Positions 62,722 through 64,000 of a stretch of DNA of 64,000 bases are shown here, one piece after another. Within the stretch, counting starts at the first letter, position 1. The number at the start of each line of letters is the position of its first letter. This DNA is from a virus, in the IMG/VR virus record IMGVR_UViG_3300033146_001239, positions 1-64,000 of that record; one strand, written 5' to 3'. A program made the position numbers and the translations under genes. The notes below the pieces were generated by a model. It was given only the letters and a program-made list of their open reading frames with translations, was not told the origin of the DNA and ran no database searches.

Positions 62722-63210
62722 TCAGAAGATTAAAATAGCTCTATCGAATCTTAAAGTTGCTTTTATCTCAGCAATACCATCATCATCCATTGATAAATCA
62801 CCAAAATTGACATTGGTTAACATTGTCCCTTGAAGTTGCCATTTTTCAATAACAACACCAGTTGGGTCTAACATTTCTACTTCTACATTTTTCTTATAAC
62901 CAGCAGCATAACCTTGTCTACCAGTTATTGATTCTGAATGCAATCTCACCCACTCCATTATTGCTTGTGATGCTGATGGTCCAATTGGGTCCCTCAATCC
63001 AACCTCAATAGTACTCCATGTGAATCTACCTATAACCCAAGTTGATGTATTTAAAAATGGTATTTCAACATCTTTTTGTTCGATAGATGGTCTACTAGCA
63101 CTAGCTAACCACCATTCTTGAATCCCTAATTCAGCTGGGAATCTTATTAACCATCGATTTTTTTTCTTTGGTTCGTATGTGATAGGCATTTTTAATAGTA
63201 AGTCTGACAT
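62722..63210 (-). CDS. Tail tube protein, gp19-like
   Basis: 162 residues (T4 gp19 has 163). It contains NRWLIRFPAELGIQEWWLAS, PFLNTSTWVIGRFTWSTIEV, LRDPIGPSASQAIMEWVRLH and VNFGDLSMDDDGIAEIKATL, the usual gp19/tube pattern. Hexameric rings stack to form the inner tube under the sheath. It follows the sheath gene and is followed by two hairpins, so it may be strongly expressed. Confidence 0.93.
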   Translation of the reverse strand: MSDLLLKMPITYEPKKKNRWLIRFPAELGIQEWWLASASRPSIEQKDVEIPFLNTSTWVIGRFTWSTIEVGLRDPIGPSASQAIMEWVRLHSESITGRQGYAAGYKKNVEVEMLDPTGVVIEKWQLQGTMLTNVNFGDLSMDDDGIAEIKATLRFDRAILIF

Positions 63211-63240
63211 ATTAATTGTTTTTTAAAAATTATTATTCCT

Positions 63241-63254
63241 TTTATAATAAATAT
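63241..63254 (-). promoter_or_regulatory. ATATTTATTATAAA late-type element before the tube gene
   Basis: 44 nt before the tube ATG, and just after the sheath terminator. Confidence 0.5.
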
Positions 63255-63295
63255 CACTGTTTTGAAAAATTACAAAAAAAAATGTGATAAAAAAT

Positions 63296-63323
63296 AAAAA
63301 CCATTACAATTGTAATGGTTTTT
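63296..63323 (-). terminator. 28-nt perfect palindrome after the sheath gene
   Basis: aaaaaccattacaa is followed by its exact complement. It lies 22 nt past the sheath stop and has T-runs on both sides. Confidence 0.78.
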
Positions 63324-63344
63324 ATATATTATTCTTATAATATT

Positions 63345-64000
63345 TTAAATATCATCGAAACTAGCACCAGTGTTCGTTAGAACGAAATCAACACAAATAT
63401 ACTCTAAACTTCTAGTTGGTTTGATATAAATTTTACCACAAAGTTCATTTCTATCAATTGATTCTGGTGAATCATCTAATTGAACTCTAAAGTCAGTTAA
63501 ACCTCTTTGAGCTCTTATGTTATTTAAAATTGGGTTAACTAATGTTAAAAATTGATTTCTTACAACATCATCATTTTGTTCAAATAATAATCTGATAGCA
63601 ACCGCAGATACTAATTTTCTAGTCTGTAATAGTAATCTTCTAACATTAATACGGTTAAGAGCTGTATCATTAACTTGAAGTGTTTTATTACCCCAAATTT
63701 TAATACCGTCTGTTGCGTAATATGCTAATGGATTAACTCTACCTTCATAAAGTATATCTCTATTAACCTCAGTTAATTTCTTTCTTACTTGTATAGCGTT
63801 AACATCACCTCTTTGGATACCAGCTACCGCAAACCATGGGAATGCAATATTATCTGTTAATGCTACGTTTCTAACAACATCTCGTGTAGGTGGAACCCAA
63901 ACATAAACGTTATTTTCAGCATCATTAATTTGAATCCATGGCCAATAAGTTGCAGTATAATTACTATCGAATTCACCGTCTAATCTATCAACAACGTCGT
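63345..64000 (-). CDS. Tail sheath protein, gp18-like (C-terminal part)
   Basis: 217 residues are in the window; the 5' end lies beyond 64000. The visible part includes YWPWIQINDAENNVYVWVPP, FPWFAVAGIQRGDVNAIQV, EVNRDILYEGRVNPLAYYA, IKIWGNKTLQ, NRINVRRLLLQTRKLVSAVA and SLEYICVDFVLTNTGASFDD. This is the conserved C-terminal domain of contractile-tail sheaths (gp18 type). The sheath contracts to drive the tube through the envelope. The gene reads to a clean stop at 63345. Confidence 0.95.
   Translation of the reverse strand, partial: DVVDRLDGEFDSNYTATYWPWIQINDAENNVYVWVPPTRDVVRNVALTDNIAFPWFAVAGIQRGDVNAIQVRKKLTEVNRDILYEGRVNPLAYYATDGIKIWGNKTLQVNDTALNRINVRRLLLQTRKLVSAVAIRLLFEQNDDVVRNQFLTLVNPILNNIRAQRGLTDFRVQLDDSPESIDRNELCGKIYIKPTRSLEYICVDFVLTNTGASFDDI

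Noticed and set aside
1-64000. tRNA genes, common in T4-like phages
   Set aside because: No cloverleaf-like stretch was found in the intergenic gaps, which are nearly all short and explained by promoters, terminators or small genes.

Overview
The window is 64 kb of a low-GC genome from a T4-like tailed phage (contractile tail). It carries recognisable counterparts of T4 gp18 (sheath), gp19 (tube), gp53, gp25, gp6, gp41, gp61, gp32, UvsX, RNase H and gp46/gp47. Four features point to a Bacteroidetes (probably flavobacterial) host, which is an inference: a phage sigma factor that looks like the short Bacteroidetes RpoD, promoters of the form TTG-N20-TAnnTTTG, SprB-like repeats and a carboxypeptidase-regulatory-like domain in tail proteins, and little use of Shine-Dalgarno sites. 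Almost every gene is on the minus strand; a few small plus-strand genes interrupt the run.

Layout (minus-strand transcription runs from high to low coordinates). 45.7-64.0 kb: tail sheath (partial), tube, a gp26-like hub-assembly protein that seems to need a frameshift, tape measure, a baseplate protein with an OmpA-like domain, a LysM/gp53-like protein, a huge hub protein ending in an M23 peptidase, and small unknowns. 38.4-45.4 kb: gp32-type SSB, UvsX, RNase H/FEN, DnaB-like helicase and a class II (B12-dependent) ribonucleotide reductase. 13.8-38.3 kb: gp25, an amidase, gp6, a free-standing HNH endonuclease and a long row of tail/adhesin proteins. 3.4-13.8 kb: RuvC-like resolvase, primase, a PD-(D/E)XK nuclease, gp47, the fractured gp46 and a sigma factor. 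0-3.4 kb: a probable lysis cassette.

The most striking system is at 4.9-8.7 kb. The gp46 ATPase is coded as two separate genes, broken inside its Walker A motif. The upstream gene ends in a 29-residue N-intein starting CLRSDTEV; the downstream gene starts with a 126-residue C-intein ending VSHN before TTFS. A Vsr-like homing endonuclease gene sits between them. This is a fractured gene with an atypically split intein; trans-splicing would give an intact 786-residue gp46.

Other signals: (i) a recurring N-terminal leader ending in (L/I)-x-E on at least seven otherwise unrelated proteins, like the T4 capsid-targeting peptide and its prohead-protease cut site; (ii) two promoter classes, one host-like before replication genes and one ATATTTATWAT element placed 20-25 nt before many start codons on both strands; (iii) eight copies of an AGAAATA-containing element in the gp32 mRNA leader, a candidate autoregulatory operator. 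No tRNA genes, rRNA genes or CRISPR arrays were seen.
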